Positions 10,369-25,231 are shown, counted from the stretch's first letter. The stretch: DNA of 64,000 nucleotides from Earliella scabrosa (GCA_022605405.1 JABYQQ010000008.1:992001-1056000), one strand, 5' to 3'. Translations and numbers: made by a program. Notes: generated by a model from the sequence alone, not told the origin.

Positions 10369-13300
10369 ATGGATCCAAGCGCGATAGATCATCTCATACG
10401 CACAGGAGGTTTGTGAAGCTATTTTATTGCTTGAGTGTCTCCGATCGCTGACCTGAAAAATTTTCAGTGCTCGTGGAGCTGCCGGGAAAGGTGCTACTGG
10501 GCTGCAAAATCTGCCCACGGAAACGGAACGTGATGCGCACGTTTCAGCGCCGACACATTCCCGAGCACATACAGACAGATATGCACCGGAAGGCCCTAAT
10601 TCAACAGGGCATTCAGCCCATCCGAGTCGCTGTTCCCCAGCCCCAGCAGCCACAAGTGCAACCTCCGATCGTGGTTATCGAACGGACTCCTTCGAACACC
10701 TCAGGTCCCCCTCCCACACCCACTTCCTCCACCCCGTTGAGCAGCGAACACGGCACCCCGGACCCGGATCCCGGGCTTGATGAAGAGACGGCCAGACTAG
10801 CCGCCCTCTGGCAGGACATCCGCACCTCTCAAACTATTCATGTCGAGCCGGAAGAATACGTTGATCTATTCGAGAAGATCCTCCAGCAACAAGCTGAAGA
10901 AGCTGCGAACGGAAGCCAAGACACGCAAATTCCAGTCACCGGTAACGGGCAGTTTGAACTTCCGCTGGACGAGCCCAGCGAGACCTACGACAATCTCTTC
11001 CGCCACGTCCAAGACCAAGACGATGTTGAATCTGGTGGGTCTCATAGCTACATCATTGGCACTGGACTGATATATTAACCTGGATCACCGTTAGATTTCG
11101 AAAGTGATACACGAACATCAAGGACGTCTGAAGTGTCCCCTGACAGTCCGACATATCCCTGGCCCGATCTGCCAGTAAGCACAAGCTTTGTTCTAGTCTC
11201 GGTTTTAGTCATACTAACGAACCTATCCCAAGACTTTCTTGACTCACACACTGTTCAGTTCCGCCACATTGCGCTTCTCCGAGCCTCAGAAGCGCGCCAT
11301 CCTACAGTGGGCAAAATCAATGAATGCACCGAACGTACCGACTAGCTACGCCATCTCCAAGATCTCGGAATGTATCCAATCGCTTGTCGGCGATCCCACT
11401 CGCAAGGTGGTATCAAGCTCGGGCAACGTCTTCTATATCAACGACATCGCCAAAGCGATCGCCAAGGTACGAGACGTTATTGTCTCGTTTCGTGATCACT
11501 GCTGATCTTGCTATCAGGACTACTTGAATCCGATCACGCGCCATGCCATGACGGACTACCCGCACGACTGCGGTGGTCGTATGTCGCAGGTCCACAGCGG
11601 GTCGAAGATGTTATCGGAGTTGCCTTCGGAAATGGCGTCACCCGCGGTCCGCGTCAACAACAAGATCTATTTCGCGAACGAGTTGGTCCAGCTGACCGAC
11701 GATTCCTACTTCATCCCCGAGCGTTTCTTCTATGCGCCCCTGTCACCTGCTGGACCAGAAGAGTCACGTCCTCCGCCACAACCTGAAGAGTCGTTTTTCT
11801 TAGAGGAACTATGTGCTCTGGGGCGCGAGGTGACCTGCGGCGAGGTGTGTACTATACAACGATACTTCACTGTGGCTGTTATTGTGTACTGTGACTGAAA
11901 CTACGAATAGACTGGCTACTGCGTTGACAACGAACCTGTGATTTTGCCGATTTCGTCATTTCGTAAGTCCTACGACAGCCTCGTCGAGCAAGGCGCACTT
12001 GAGTGCGGGTTCTCAGGTTCGTGATTACTCAACGGTTCCATGCAAGATGTTAACATACTTAACATGACACAGAGGGATCAGCCCGATTTCGTACTCAGAT
12101 GCCCCATCCTATGCGCGCGAAGGCCAACGGCCGTATGGTATACGCCGTTCCACTCATTATATTTATGGACGACGTGTCCGGCAACGTCTCCAAGCAGTGG
12201 AACAAGCAGAGTTCTGTATCCGTTTCGTGACGTCTTCTCCCCATGCCTCTCCTATGGAATTGATGGCCGCAATGCGAGATTTGATCAGGTATGTGCTGAT
12301 CATTTGGACGCTGGTATGATGCTCACACTCTTTCTGTCTCGACTAGCATGGCGGCCGAGTCTGGAATTTCAGCGTGGGACTGCAAAAACCAGGAGGATAT
12401 CCTCCTGTGTCCGTACGCTTTGCTTCTTGCTGGCGACAACCCGATGCAAGCCGAGGAGTGCAGTCACGCTGGTTTGACTTGCAACTACTTCTGTCGCACG
12501 TGTAAGGTCGGCGGAACGAGGGAGAGCAAGCAGTCTCTTGACGGATTCAACGCGCTGTTTCAGGTACGTCGTAGATCTATCACTCTTACCCTTGACTGAC
12601 CTGTCGTCTCTGCAGGCCGGTGAAGATCGTACTCCAGAGGACACGCGGCGCGAGATCCTGTCACAGATACAGCTCGCAACGCTTCCTGGTGCCACCGAGA
12701 AGCTGAAGAATGCCACGGCCAAGTCTGGTATCAGCGATCCAACGACGCGTGCCATTCTGAACACCATCGCCGAGCTTGGGAAGACCCTTCGGAAGCGCAA
12801 CGAGAGCGGCGAGCCAGGTCTCTCCGAAGAGCAGGTCCGCAAACGGCTCGAGGACAAGCTCGAGGAGATTCTCAAGGGAACATCCCTCGAGGACCACATC
12901 AACCCGCTCCTCGGCATGCCAGGTATGCTCTCATCACCATCAGACTGCTCGTATTGAGGCCATCTCTCAGGCGTCAATGTACACCTCGACACACCGACCG
13001 AGATCCTGCACACAGTTCTTCTCGGCATCGTCAAGTACTACTGGAGCCAGACGGTCTTGTTGATCGACAAGGCGAAGGCGATGGACGTGCTCCGAATGCG
13101 TCTTGAGGCCCTCAGTACCGACGGCCTCAACGCGCCGTCGATGAACGCCGAGTACATCTGTCGCTACAAGGGGAGTCTGATTGGCAAGCACTTCAAGAGT
13201 CTTGCTCAATTGATGCCCTTCGCTGTTTACGACCTTGTTCCTCCGCACCTGCTGCAAGCCTGGAACACGATCGGAGAGCTGGTGGTTCTGCTCTGGCACA

Positions 13301-15235
13301 CCGAGATCGAAGACACCGAGAAGTATCTTGTGAGTCAAACAGCTCTGGCTTACCATCATTGTTCCGTACTCATATCTACAGGCTGGGCTGTCGAGAACGA
13401 TAGAAGACCTACTCAATCTTACGGCTCAAAATGCGCCAAGTATCCTTCTGTCGAAACCGAAATTTCATTTCCTCGTCCACCTCCCAGCCTTCATCCGGCG
13501 TTTCGGACCCGCGATCCTCTACTCTACGGAACGCTACGAGAGCTTCAACCATATCTTCCGGCTGAGCTCCGTCTACAGCAACCGCCAGGCTCCCAGTCGC
13601 GACACGTGCAAGGCTTTCGCTTCGAACGACATCGTCAAGCACATTGTCACTGGTGGATGGTGGTACCACCCTGGCAACCGTACCCCAGTTCAAGCAGGCC
13701 CTATGATCCGCGACTACATGGAGAAGCATCCCCAATTGGCGACCTTTCTCGGGGCACCTGCTGCGCTGAAGAAGAAAGCCGTTGGTACGAGCTTCTTCCT
13801 CTGATCTTGTCACGCAGCTGCTGAACATTTGCTCTAATAGGAGCCGTCACGTTCGCAACGCGTTCCGCAGCCGCAGCAAAAGGTCCTAGTCAGTCAAGCA
13901 GCGCGTTGGACGTACGAGGGCCAAGGCACTTGGCGCATATCCTACCCGTCACCGGTTCAAAAACTCAGGCGTTCTCCATCCTGCAGGCACGAGGTCGCGA
14001 TGCTGATGCCACGGTAATGGCTCGTCAGTTGTTTTATTGTGGTGCGTCTATGACCACAGTACGGGGAGACGAAGCGAAGATCGACCAGTACGTCTTGTTC
14101 AAGTCCTCGGACAAGGTGCGGTCAGCGGTATGGTTTCGTGCCTGACTGAACATGTGCTGACATATCTGATGTTGCAGTCTTCACCCACCATCGGACGGGT
14201 TCTCGAACTTCTCGTGCGAAACGACAGCAATCGCCTTGTTACACATGCGTCATTACAACATCTCGAATTCTTGCCGTCACGTCATCACACGTTGCGTCTT
14301 CCGCGACTCACCATAACCGAGCAGAAGACTGTTGTGGGACCCTCTGTAAGCATACCTCTGTCCGCGATTCACCGAGCTAATGCAACATTCCAGGATGTCA
14401 TATGTGTTGTCAACGTACAACACGACTGCGCTTCAGCGGAATGCGCGAAGACTACAAACGAGGCCATCAGACAAGAACGAGAAGTCTCCATGGCTACGCG
14501 CAAGATCCTCCGACACTCGGAGACGAACATGTATATCCTCAACACACACTCAATTCACAACTACCGAGATATTCACGGCGCACTCCCGGCGGATCTGCCT
14601 GTACGCAGTCGTCCGTTCAACTCCGCCGCTGATGTTCGTGCAGCCGCTGTGGCAACCATGGCACGGAAAAAGCAGGACGCTGCACAAGCAAAGATTGCCT
14701 CAGCGTCTGCACTTATGGGAGGCACTGTGCCAGCTCCGACGCAAGCAGGAGTCGCACCTCGCACCAATGTAGCATCTTCCAGCAGGACGCTGCCTGTGCA
14801 GGAGCAAGTATTCACTCCACCCCCACTGCCTCCGTCATCGCGTTCTCAGACCATCGGTAAGCGCAAGCAGAAGAACCTCCCGACGGAAACACCGAAAGCG
14901 AAGGCAACAAAATCTGGCCTCCATCCTCCGCCGGTGAGTTCATCAGTTGCGGTGACGCGCGCTTAACTTATGTTCTGTAGATGGAGTACGGCGGTTCCTC
15001 GTCGCAGCGTCACTCAGTATCAGTACCACCGCAATCATCACAGACCTCGCTCCGGCATCCTACGCAATCGCAGAACACCACGTTCATGTATCCCAGTGCT
15101 AGCTCGTATGCTAGTACATCTGCTCAACCTCCCACATCTCAGTCTCAAGTCTCTGCCCCGCCTAATCACCCTTGGACGCTCTGGCCCCCTCCTTCTCAAT
15201 CTCACGACCCGTTTCCCAAATGGCCTCCCGAGTAG
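10369..15235 (+). CDS. CACTA/Plavaka-like transposase, multi-exon, probably frameshifted
   Basis: More than ten short-intron exons run from the ATG at 10369 to a stop at 15235. Order of segments: an N-terminal C-x2-C motif with RTFQRRHIPEHI (zinc-finger-like); FMDDVSGNVSKQWNK near 12165; a cysteine cluster CSHAGLTCNYFCRTCKVGG near 12460; LDTPTEILHTVLLGIVKYYW near 12980; KPKFHFLVHLP and STERYESFNHIFRL near 13450-13580; a second Cys pair near 14420; and a Ser/Pro-rich tail. The D...H..LLG and late ER elements resemble the RNase H-like core of CACTA-type transposases; this assignment is inference. At about 12203-12215 the frame of VSKQWNK does not join EFCIRFVTSSPHAS, implying a small deletion and frameshift, so this copy is probably inactive. 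Confidence 0.65.
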
Positions 15236-15579
15236 ACTAGAAACATGGTATCCCAATATACGTTATACTTTGTCTCTGACTGCCTCCTCAAGAACCCTCG
15301 GTGCTCCTTTGTGCACGCGAGTCCGTGCGTCTGGTAGACTCGACCCACCCGCATCTTCTTGTCTGTATGCGCCTGCTTTTTTTCTGCTCTCTCATCTGCT
15401 ACCAGTGGCTTGCACCCTCCCATGCCCTCGACAACACCCACCCGGCGGGAGGCGCCCGACCAAACACAACCAAATATCGTAAGCGCTGCCGTCCTGACGC
15501 AGCCAGCTCATCGTCATTCCTTCTCTCTGCCCATGCATCTTTGTTCTGCCATCCCCCCCACACTCGTTTAATCCAACTT

Positions 15580-17184
15580 ATGTCGCTCATTGCTCGTTTT
15601 CGTCGCTCCAGCGTTGCTCCTCCTCCTCCTCCTCCCAATCAGCTCCAACTCCTGCCACCTCAGCGTCCTCTGTCCCCCCAGTCTGACCCTCCTGAACCCC
15701 CTGAACCTCGCACATCAACACGTCGCCCTCGGTCCGACAGTCTCGAGCAGGAGAACCAACAACCGACCGGCAAGTTCTTGAGGAGCACGATCGAGGAGCA
15801 CACGTCGTTCGCACGTCAAGTTTGCGTTCAGAAGAAACTGCCAATCAATGCTCTGGATGGGGTTGCCGCAGTAAGCAACGCCGCCATTCATCCCCTATAG
15901 ATAACTCACAGCATATAGGCTAAAGATCTACCCACCATGCTCATCATGATCCAGGCCACCCTGCTGTCCAACCAGGTTGAGGATAGGAACACGGCATTGG
16001 CGGCGGGAATCCGGCAGAAGGACTGGGTGGTGAGTACGCAGTTGTCTTCATGCCTCGTACACCGTCCCATATATCATCTGCAAGGCCGCGTTGCAAGCGC
16101 GACTCACTCATGTCCTCCTGTCCCCAAACCTGACAGCGTACCTGGACGGCATCCAATCCCACGTCATGGTACGTTTTCCTCACTCCTCACACTTCATGTG
16201 TGTAAATGCCATCCAGGACATGATCAAGAAGGACCCGAGCAAGTTCACAATCCCTGCCGATCTCCTGAAGCACCCGGAGCTCGTCGACGAGCTTTCGGGG
16301 GTCGTCACGTCACAGCTCTCGCGTGCGCGCGGGAACATCAAGCAAAAGGTACATCTGTTTTCTCCCGTCCGTCTCGATCGTGTCTAACACACTCCTTACA
16401 GCTGTTCGCCTCGCTGGGTTCTCCTGCCACTGGAAAGGAGGCCGCGCGTGACCCTCAGAACATCTGCGAGCTCTCCAAGTCATTGGTCCCCCGCAAGGGC
16501 CACTTCGATGTCCACTATGCGCACCACCTCCGCTACGCATTTCTTGTAAGTCAATCATTCGGCTCTCGTGTACAACACCCCTTCAATACCCTCCAGCGTG
16601 CGTGTGTCAGGGACTGGCTCGAGCTTACCGCGAAGCCCTCCTCATCGTTCCCGCCGACTTCCGCTCCGACTTCCGCTCCAACTTCCACCCCTGCCGACGG
16701 TGACCCCCACGTCCGTGACCACGATGATGGCGATGGCATCGGCACGGGCGACGGTGATGGCGATGGAGACGGCGACGGCGATGGTGCAGACACAGGTGCG
16801 CGCACAGGCGCAGGTGTCGGCGAGGGCGAGGGCGAGGGCGAGGGCGAGCCCAGCACGTCCAAGAAGGGCAAGAAGGACGACGAGTACCGGGCCAACCAAT
16901 TTTGGAACTTCGTCGACAACACGCTGTTCGCCGCGCGTGCAGCCCTTGCTGATACGCACAAGGAGGACCTTGAGGCCCGGAACCGGGCTTGGACACGGTG
17001 CGTACACCCTCTCGACACTCCGTGTCATCCAAGTTGCTGATTCTTGTTCAGCACGATGGACGAGATCCTCCAGAGCGACATGGCGCAATACGTCGGCAAG
17101 GGCCAGCTGTCCCCTCCTTCTGCAACAGGCCGCATCTATGAATGGCAGGTCTTCATCGAGGACGGCTCCGTCTGGGCCGTCTAG
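15580..17184 (+). CDS. second protein of the putative transposon, Asp/Gly and Glu/Gly repeats
   Basis: Seven in-frame exons (15580-15870, 15919-16029, 16085-16168, 16217-16348, 16402-16545, 16597-16997, 17052-17184) give about 431 residues. Pro-rich N-terminus, then a largely helical region (TIEEHTSFARQVCVQKK to YAHHLRYAFL), then alternating Asp-Gly and Glu-Gly repeats at about 16720-16850, and a conserved-looking end. No DNA-binding or catalytic motif recognised. It starts 345 bp after the transposase stop on the same strand, so it may be the element's second gene; that is inference from position. Confidence 0.6.
16722..16852 (+). repeat. GAtGGc / GAGGGC simple repeat within a coding exon
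   Basis: Hexanucleotide repetition encoding (Asp-Gly)n then (Glu-Gly)n; length variation between strains is likely. Confidence 0.7.
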
Positions 17185-19081
<1,897 letters not shown>

Positions 19082-19239
19082 GGTTGGATTCACCAAGTGT
19101 CCCAGCATGAGGTGCGTATTGGTCGCACCCAGGATTTTTTCGGTTGTATGCTCACGTTGAATCAGATTCTAGTGGCAAATCGACATATGAAGCAGGTTTG
19201 GGTATGATGGTAGCTTGATATATGATACTGTATTTATAT

Positions 19240-19640
19240 CGCCTTACAAGCCTGAGGATGCGCAACCGTCACGGTAGCTATCATCGGGATGGGAGGATCG
19301 ATCCTCATCATCGACGACGACCAATTGAGCCCAGCGTGTCCTCCTCGGTATCTTTGTGAAGAGTTGCTTCCATATCCAGCGTCCTCCCTTGCGAGCACAA
19401 GTATCTCTCCCGGACCCGCGACAATCGGCTCTCCAGGTGTGCACTCTGAGGAGGGATGCCTCGGTTGAACGCGCGGACTTCGCCCATGTCTTGCATTATT
19501 GTTTCGTGCGCGTCTGCTCTTAGACCATGGATATGAGCATAGTGCATGGTGTGGGCGCATCGAACACAACAGTGATCCTGAGCAATCCCGGTGAGGAAGG
19601 GTGCAGCGTCGGGCGATGGGTCTGATCATATTGAAGTTTG
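19240..19640 (-). pseudogene. relic of a MYND paralog C-terminus
   Basis: Read on the minus strand in shifting frames, this stretch shows decayed versions of the family signature in the right order: VRAFNRGIPPQ (for the SINRDFPLR segment), RERYLCSQGRT and GGRWIWKQLF (for PGRYLRSEGRTWLWEPLF), and YRGGHAGLNW (for YQGGHQALDF). The best match is the adjacent paralog 6, directly upstream, pointing to a partial tandem duplication that decayed. No open frame spans it. Confidence 0.5.
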
Positions 19641-19700
19641 TCTACGGTCTGTGTACAGACGTATCCTGTTCTCGAAACTGCGGCGTACTCTTCACGAAAT

Positions 19701-20704
19701 CTATAGACTAACACAAACCGTCGTCAACAGCGGAACAGAGAGCCCGCCGATCCTCATGTTCGACAATACAAAGTCAAGCGCCTGGTGTCCTCCCTGATAG
19801 CTCTCCCAGTCATTGAAGAGGGGCTCCCACAGCCAGGTCCGCCCTTCTGAGCGAAGGTATCTTCCCGGAACGGGTATCACCTGCTCCCCATTCGTGCACC
19901 GGAGCGGGAAGTCGCGGTTGATGCTGGCAGCGCAGAAGTCCACCATGTCTAGCATCATCGACATGCGCTCCTCCAGCGTGAACTCGCACGGAGATGCTTT
20001 CCAGACCGGGAAGAATTCCATCGACATCGTGCGCACGCCGGCGACGGTGTACATGACCGCGAGGATACCATCGAAGCCAGGCTTGTCCCCGTGTTGTCGC
20101 CGTAGCTCATCGCGCCGCGAGGCAGTGTGGTCCCACCAGCATTTGTCGGTGCGGGTGTGTTCTTCGAGATCCTCGAAAGACTGTTCCAGAACGGAGAACC
20201 TGGTCGCCGGGTTCTGGCTGTCCGGGTTGGGTCGCAGGTGGAAGAACATGAGTTCCGGGGGCTTGTAGTCCGCTGCCGTGCCACCTTCAGACAGATGCAT
20301 GTCGCGATGGATGTTCGCGAACGTCCTGACAGCCCCTCCGTTCGCCCACGCATGTATCCGGAGGAAGTCGTGGAGGTCCCGCTCGAACGCGCTTGCCGAC
20401 GAGTACCCGTACGGTGCCACTTCCTCGTCGGCGTCGAGAGGTTTGCGTCGGCAGGCCGCCCTGCCAGAGCATTGCTTCGCTCACTATCTGCTTCCACACT
20501 GGATCAAAAAAGGCAGTAGACTCACCGATGCGTCTTCCAGGCTTGTCGCTGACATTCCGCGCTGCAGTACAAGGCGACCGAGCAGGCGCCGCACTTCTTC
20601 AGCCTGTCGGGGCCTCTCTCTGGAATCAGACAATTGTGGCAGAGTCGCAAGGGTACCCCAGCCGCAGGTCGACGAGAGCTACTAGTGCTAGTGGGAGTGT
20701 TCAT
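19701..20704 (-). CDS. MYND zinc-finger protein, paralog 6
   Basis: Exons 20704-20526 and 20460-19701 give about 312 residues. Finger: CHNC, CGAC, YCSAEC, His, completed by HRAAC after the phase-2 intron. A Tyr-Gly-Tyr motif, an RIHAW helix, ASINRDFPLRC, VPGRYLRSEGRTWLWEPLFNDW and HQALDFVL follow. An in-frame ATG at 20794 also exists; 20704 gives the usual distance to the finger. Divergent from paralog 7 with 193 bp between the two start codons. Confidence 0.85.
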
Positions 20705-20897
20705 GACAAGCCTGAGGACTGAGCGAGCTGCCAGTGGTGGTGGTTGCTTCGAGAGGCGCTTCAGGGTCGCAAGCGCAGCGTCGCGCGACGTCATAGAGCA
20801 AGGCTACGATCGGGGTTCTAGGGGTCCTGGTGTACTGTGCCCCCGGAGCCGCGCTGCCAGCAACTGGCCCCCTTAAACTCATCCAACTTCAGTGGTG

Positions 20898-21921
20898 ATG
20901 GTGCTGCAGTCGTTGCGCTTCTGTAGCTATTGCTCAGGGGATGAGTCCGCCGAGGAGAAGGTGAAAACGTGCAGCAGGTGCGGCTCCATGCTGTACTGCA
21001 GTCTCGATTGTCAAAAGTACGGTTGGGACTATCACCACTGGTAGGTCGTTATCATCCAAGCTTACGGTCGGACCAAAAGCTCGCATCCTTGCCTTACACC
21101 ACAGAATGGTGCTGACATGGCATTTCATTTTTCAAAGGGAAATATGCGGAGATATCAAGCCAGTATCCCAGCATCTCCTTACGCAACACGGCTACGACTC
21201 TGCGAGTACCCTATGGCGGCATGTTTCGGACTTCGTTCAGGCGCACTATTGGACCTGGCAAGCAATCATCAAAGCGGAATGGCACTTGCGCTGGGACACA
21301 GACCGCAGTATCTCTCCCCAAGAAACTTCGCGATATGTCAAGATCCAGCTCCATCGGACATGCGACCCCCAGAAGCGTCGAAATCCCGCGACCCGGTTCG
21401 TCGTACAGAGGCCCGCGTTTGGCACCTTGGAAGAGCTCAGTGACACCCACCCGCATTTCTATTACCACTTCCTATGGACCGAGGGCGAACATATCGGGAT
21501 CGAAAACTGCATGGGCTCCCGCGTATGGAAGCCGAAAGGCTCGCCTGACGCGATCGCTATCATCGCTGTCGAATTCCACGTCCCAGAACTCGACTACAGC
21601 CGGGTCGAATGTTTTCCTCTCTACCCACCCAACGTTCACTCCCTACCGACAGACAGGAGACGAGTGGCACTACAAGAGCTCACTCAATTCGCTATCAAGA
21701 GCATTAACGGCGGATTCCCTCTACGTGTCGAGTGGGAGGAAGACGTGGTTGCGCTCCCTGGACAGATTGTTCGATCGCAAGGGATCTGGGTGTGGAAGCC
21801 GCTTTTCGAAAAGTGGGACAGCTACGAGATCGGACGACACCAGCAGCTGGACCGTGCGCTTGCGGAGGTGCGGATTAGAGTCAGTATCCCGCGATTGACG
21901 GAGTTCTGCGCTCGGATTTGA
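20898..21921 (+). CDS. MYND zinc-finger protein, paralog 7
   Basis: Exons 20898-21040 and 21138-21921 give about 308 residues. The intron is longer than in the paralogs (97 nt) and uses the acceptor TTTTCAAAG; the earlier CACAG would create a stop codon. The finger is atypical: CSYC, CSRC, YCSLDC, then YHHW with the last Cys from exon 2 (HHWEIC). The second exon contains HYWTWQAIIKAEWH, RNPATRF, SINGGFPLR, LPGQIVRSQGIWVWKPLFEKW and a TEFCARI end. It is closest to paralog 10, 31 kb away, with which it shares the WTWQA, FSRVE and T-E-x-CAR features. Confidence 0.85.
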
Positions 21922-22741
21922 AGCTTGTCGGGTCAGTCGCATGTCGATATGCACTGAAGTTCTTCAGATCCAGACCCCTATAAGTGAGTTCTCAGCTTGT
22001 GAATGCTCAGCTGAAGAGCTGAATTCATACGATAGCGCAGACAGACGGAATCATCCTTTGCGCCATAGAACTCCATACCCTTGTATAGTACTGCGCCCTC
22101 CTCCCCGACTCCGTGACATAGCTATGTATAAACCCTTCACACGGATGCACCTGCGTGTCCGGCAGTCCTCAAAGATGGCCACAAGAGTCGGAAGATAGAG
22201 AGTACGACCGCATGCCGACCATCCAACTTCATCTCCATGTACGTACACGAAGCCTGGTCCATCCCGTCGACAGGAGCCACCCGCCGTCTCGCTCGGTGAC
22301 ACGAAGTTATGCGAGGTGGGCCCGGTCCAGTTCCTATTTGGGTCTCTGATACTCGTCCCAGCCGTACTCAGAGTCCTTGGTCCGAAACGCATTTAGCAGC
22401 AGTCGATATCCACCCAGAGGACACTTCAAGTTGCAACTCACCGAAAAACGGTCCTATGTACTTAGGGTGTTGCATATGAGACTGCAGGTCCGAATCCGCT
22501 CCTAGAAGGTTTCGTTGAATCGACCAACCAAGGCGATCAAGGATCCGTGTAATAACTCCCTCGTCGACGTTGCATAACGGAGTCACAGTACGTCACCAAC
22601 CGTCACTGTGGCACTGGCATGCACTTCAGACACTTTCACACGGACGCTGGCGTTGAGTGCGACACCACCGACGCGTTTGCGCCCTCCTCCGATTCCTCCT
22701 TTCTCTCCACGCCCCATCGATCTGGTCTGCGCATTCTCCCC
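21922..22741. other. intergenic stretch with a possible decayed gene
   Basis: On the minus strand 22586-22368 reads a 72-residue frame (ITRILDRLGWSIQRN...) and a second frame just downstream ends DSEYGWDEYQRPK at about 22345; the two are out of register and no intron of normal size joins them. This may be a frameshifted small gene. Otherwise nothing supported. Confidence 0.3.
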
Positions 22742-23811
22742 ATGGATCACGAACAACCGCATAGTGAACGACCCGTTACATCCCCTCCAGAGCCCGGTCC
22801 ATCGTTGAGGTACTGCGACGGCTGCAACAAAACTGAATCAGACGGCCAGAAGCTCAAGAGATGCGGCGCGTGCGCGACGGCCCTATACTGCAGCCAGGGA
22901 TGCCAGAAAGCAGTCTGGCCACAGCACAAGTGCGTGTTTCTGCCATCTTTCCCGTAGCCATCTTCCCACCTGAGAGTTCAATACTGCGTAGACCTCTCTG
23001 TCGAGCCCCACAACCTGAGAACTCGGAGGCGTCAAACGCCGCAGCTCTCGCGAAGTTCGGATACGCTTCTGAGAACACCTTCCAGCGCGACCTCACGGAG
23101 TTCATCAACGCACACTTCTGGGCAATTTCAGTAATGGTGTACTCGGACTGGGAGATCTGTCGCGACGCGCAGCCGGATGTGCCCACCACCGAGCTGCCCC
23201 GTCTCTTCTTTGCCCACCTTCGCTGTGTAACCAAACCGGGGTCTGGCCCGCGCAACCCCGCGTCGAAATTCGAGGTCTTCTCGGTGTCGGCGGGCGATCT
23301 CGATGCATTCATCGCCAAGCATCCACAGACCTGGGCGCAGACAGCAGCTCTCCGCGCGGAGAGCCATAGGCGGTTCTCGGACATTACGAGGTACACGGGT
23401 TTGCTGGCCATCAGGTGCTTCGTGCAGGACACGACCTACGGAAGCATCACCTTCGCCCCCATGCACTCTTACACGCCGCCTCTTACCCCTTGGTTCACGC
23501 ATCCCACCTCCAACACGCCAATCTTTAGCCAGACACTGATCCTAGAAGACATGATCCAATTCTGCATGCACAGTATCAATAGTGGTTTCCCTTTGGGCTG
23601 CCAGCCAGAGCAGCACATCCCGCTCCCTGGAAGGTTCTCCCGCGTTGGAGGGAGCTGGAAGTGGGAACCTTTGTTCAAGGACTGGAGCGACTACGCTCCC
23701 GGCCAGCCTGGGAAGTCCCATCCCGGCATCGACCTTGCGGTATCAGAACTACAATCAGGACTCGGCCCGCGGGAACTCATCGCATGGTCCTTGTCGTTCT
23801 GTGGCCGTTAG
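22742..23811 (+). CDS. MYND zinc-finger protein, paralog 8
   Basis: Exons 22742-22929 and 22992-23811 give about 335 residues. Finger: CDGC, CGAC, YCSQGC, His, with HKPLC across the phase-2 intron. The frame is open to 22619, but MDHEQ at 22742 gives the paralog-like N-terminus. The C-terminal half shows the clearest signature: MHSINSGFPLGC, LPGRFSRVGGSWKWEPLFKDW, a PGQPGKSHPGIDLAV loop and a SFCGR terminus, the latter shared with paralogs 9, 11 and 12. Confidence 0.85.
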
Positions 23812-24024
23812 TATCATACAATGTGCGTACAGGTCGCCGTCACAAAGTCAGACAGGCTAACGTGTGGACACGATCAGGACACTCGCGTGCGAACAGAGGA
23901 AGCTTCACTCGTCACCGTAACGGATCGTCAGCTGTGCGTTTCTACGATATGTATACCAACTGTATCTTGGTCGTCCCTCTATGTATCCTCTACCCCTCCA
24001 TCGACTCGTCATCTCGTGCGGTGA

Positions 24025-25188
24025 CTACTGCACCTTCGTCTTCGGCTTCACTGCAGTCGGGCCAAAGTTCTTCACGGCTCTAGTCGTGAACAGTCCGGCG
24101 AGAAGCACCGCGCACGCCGCACGCGCCGTCTCCTCGTCGACCGCTGCGATCTTCTCAACCCCGCTTGACGAGCCGAGCCATCCGAGCGCGACGGAGTGAA
24201 CGTCGGCCCAGAATGGTTGGGCGTGCGTCAGGAAGGCGTACAGGCCCGTGACGAGCGGCGCACACCAGAGGTCGGTCGTCGTCCATCCGTACGGCAGGAA
24301 CTCGGTTGGGGTGGTGAGCGTGAGCGCGTAGGGTTGGAAGAACGAGAAGAGGTTCGTGATGAAGAATCCGCCGTTCGCGGTCAGCTGCATGTCACGTCAG
24401 GACTTTGGGTGCGTGTGTGGACATGGAAGATGTGCGCACCAGAGACGTAAGGAGCAGCGTCCATGGGTTGCTGTTGATCGCCGGGGATGTGTGCTTCGTG
24501 ACCATGGGCGGGATGAGGTTGCAGAGGAGGTAGGCACGACTGAAACCGTCCCATACGGCGAGAGGTAGCTCCAGCTCGAACGACGGGATAGGAACCGAAG
24601 GGAGCTGCTCAACCGCGGCTTGCATAGCGGTGTAGAACGCGGGCACGACTCCAGAGTACATGAATGACGGAGGAATCGCGAGTGCCGGTGCTGGATGATA
24701 GGTATGAGTACAGAAACAGCTCCAGCGTCGGCATTACACCAGACAAGGCCCACCATGCACGGTGATAAACGCGATGTCCAGCGACAACAGACGATGAGAG
24801 GCAGGGCAATATGATTACGCTCATTGCTCGATGGCCATGGGGTGCCATGGGGACTAAGAAGAGAACGACACTGACCAGTCAAGGCCTCTCCTCCGTACAC
24901 CACTACCAGTGCCGCCGCTGCGTCGCGCACAAACGACCGCTGCTCAACCTGCGGGAGGGCATCCTTCGCTCCGTCTTTCTCATTCGCGGAAACCGTCTTC
25001 GTCTTCACGAGGTGCTTCACGAGGTGATCGCGCCAGAGCTTCTCTCGGATCTGCCTGAGCGCGACGCACAGACGGAATGCGGCGAGGACATCGAGGGTAC
25101 TGAGCTGCAGGCCGAACCAAGTGAAGGGTGCGACTGGCTGGAGGATGAGCCTGTAGAATTCGACGACTGGGGCGAGTAGGAGAGACAT
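24025..25188 (-). CDS. conserved-looking multi-pass membrane protein, unidentified
   Basis: Exons 25188-24876, 24690-24440 and 24384-24025 join in frame to about 307 residues. Hydrophobic stretches occur near the N-terminus (LLLAPVVEFYRLILQPVAPF), in the middle (AVWDGFSRAYLLCNLIPP and NPWTLLLTSL) and near the end (APLVTGLYAFL, ACAVLLAGLFTTRAV), separated by a charged Lys/Glu loop. This suggests several membrane helices. I do not recognise the family. The first intron would be 185 nt, long for this genome, so a small exon may be hidden there. A TATA box precedes the start. Confidence 0.6.
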
Positions 25189-25231
25189 TGGGACGTTCGG
25201 AAGGACTCGTTTGGTCGTCTTCGTTACGGCC

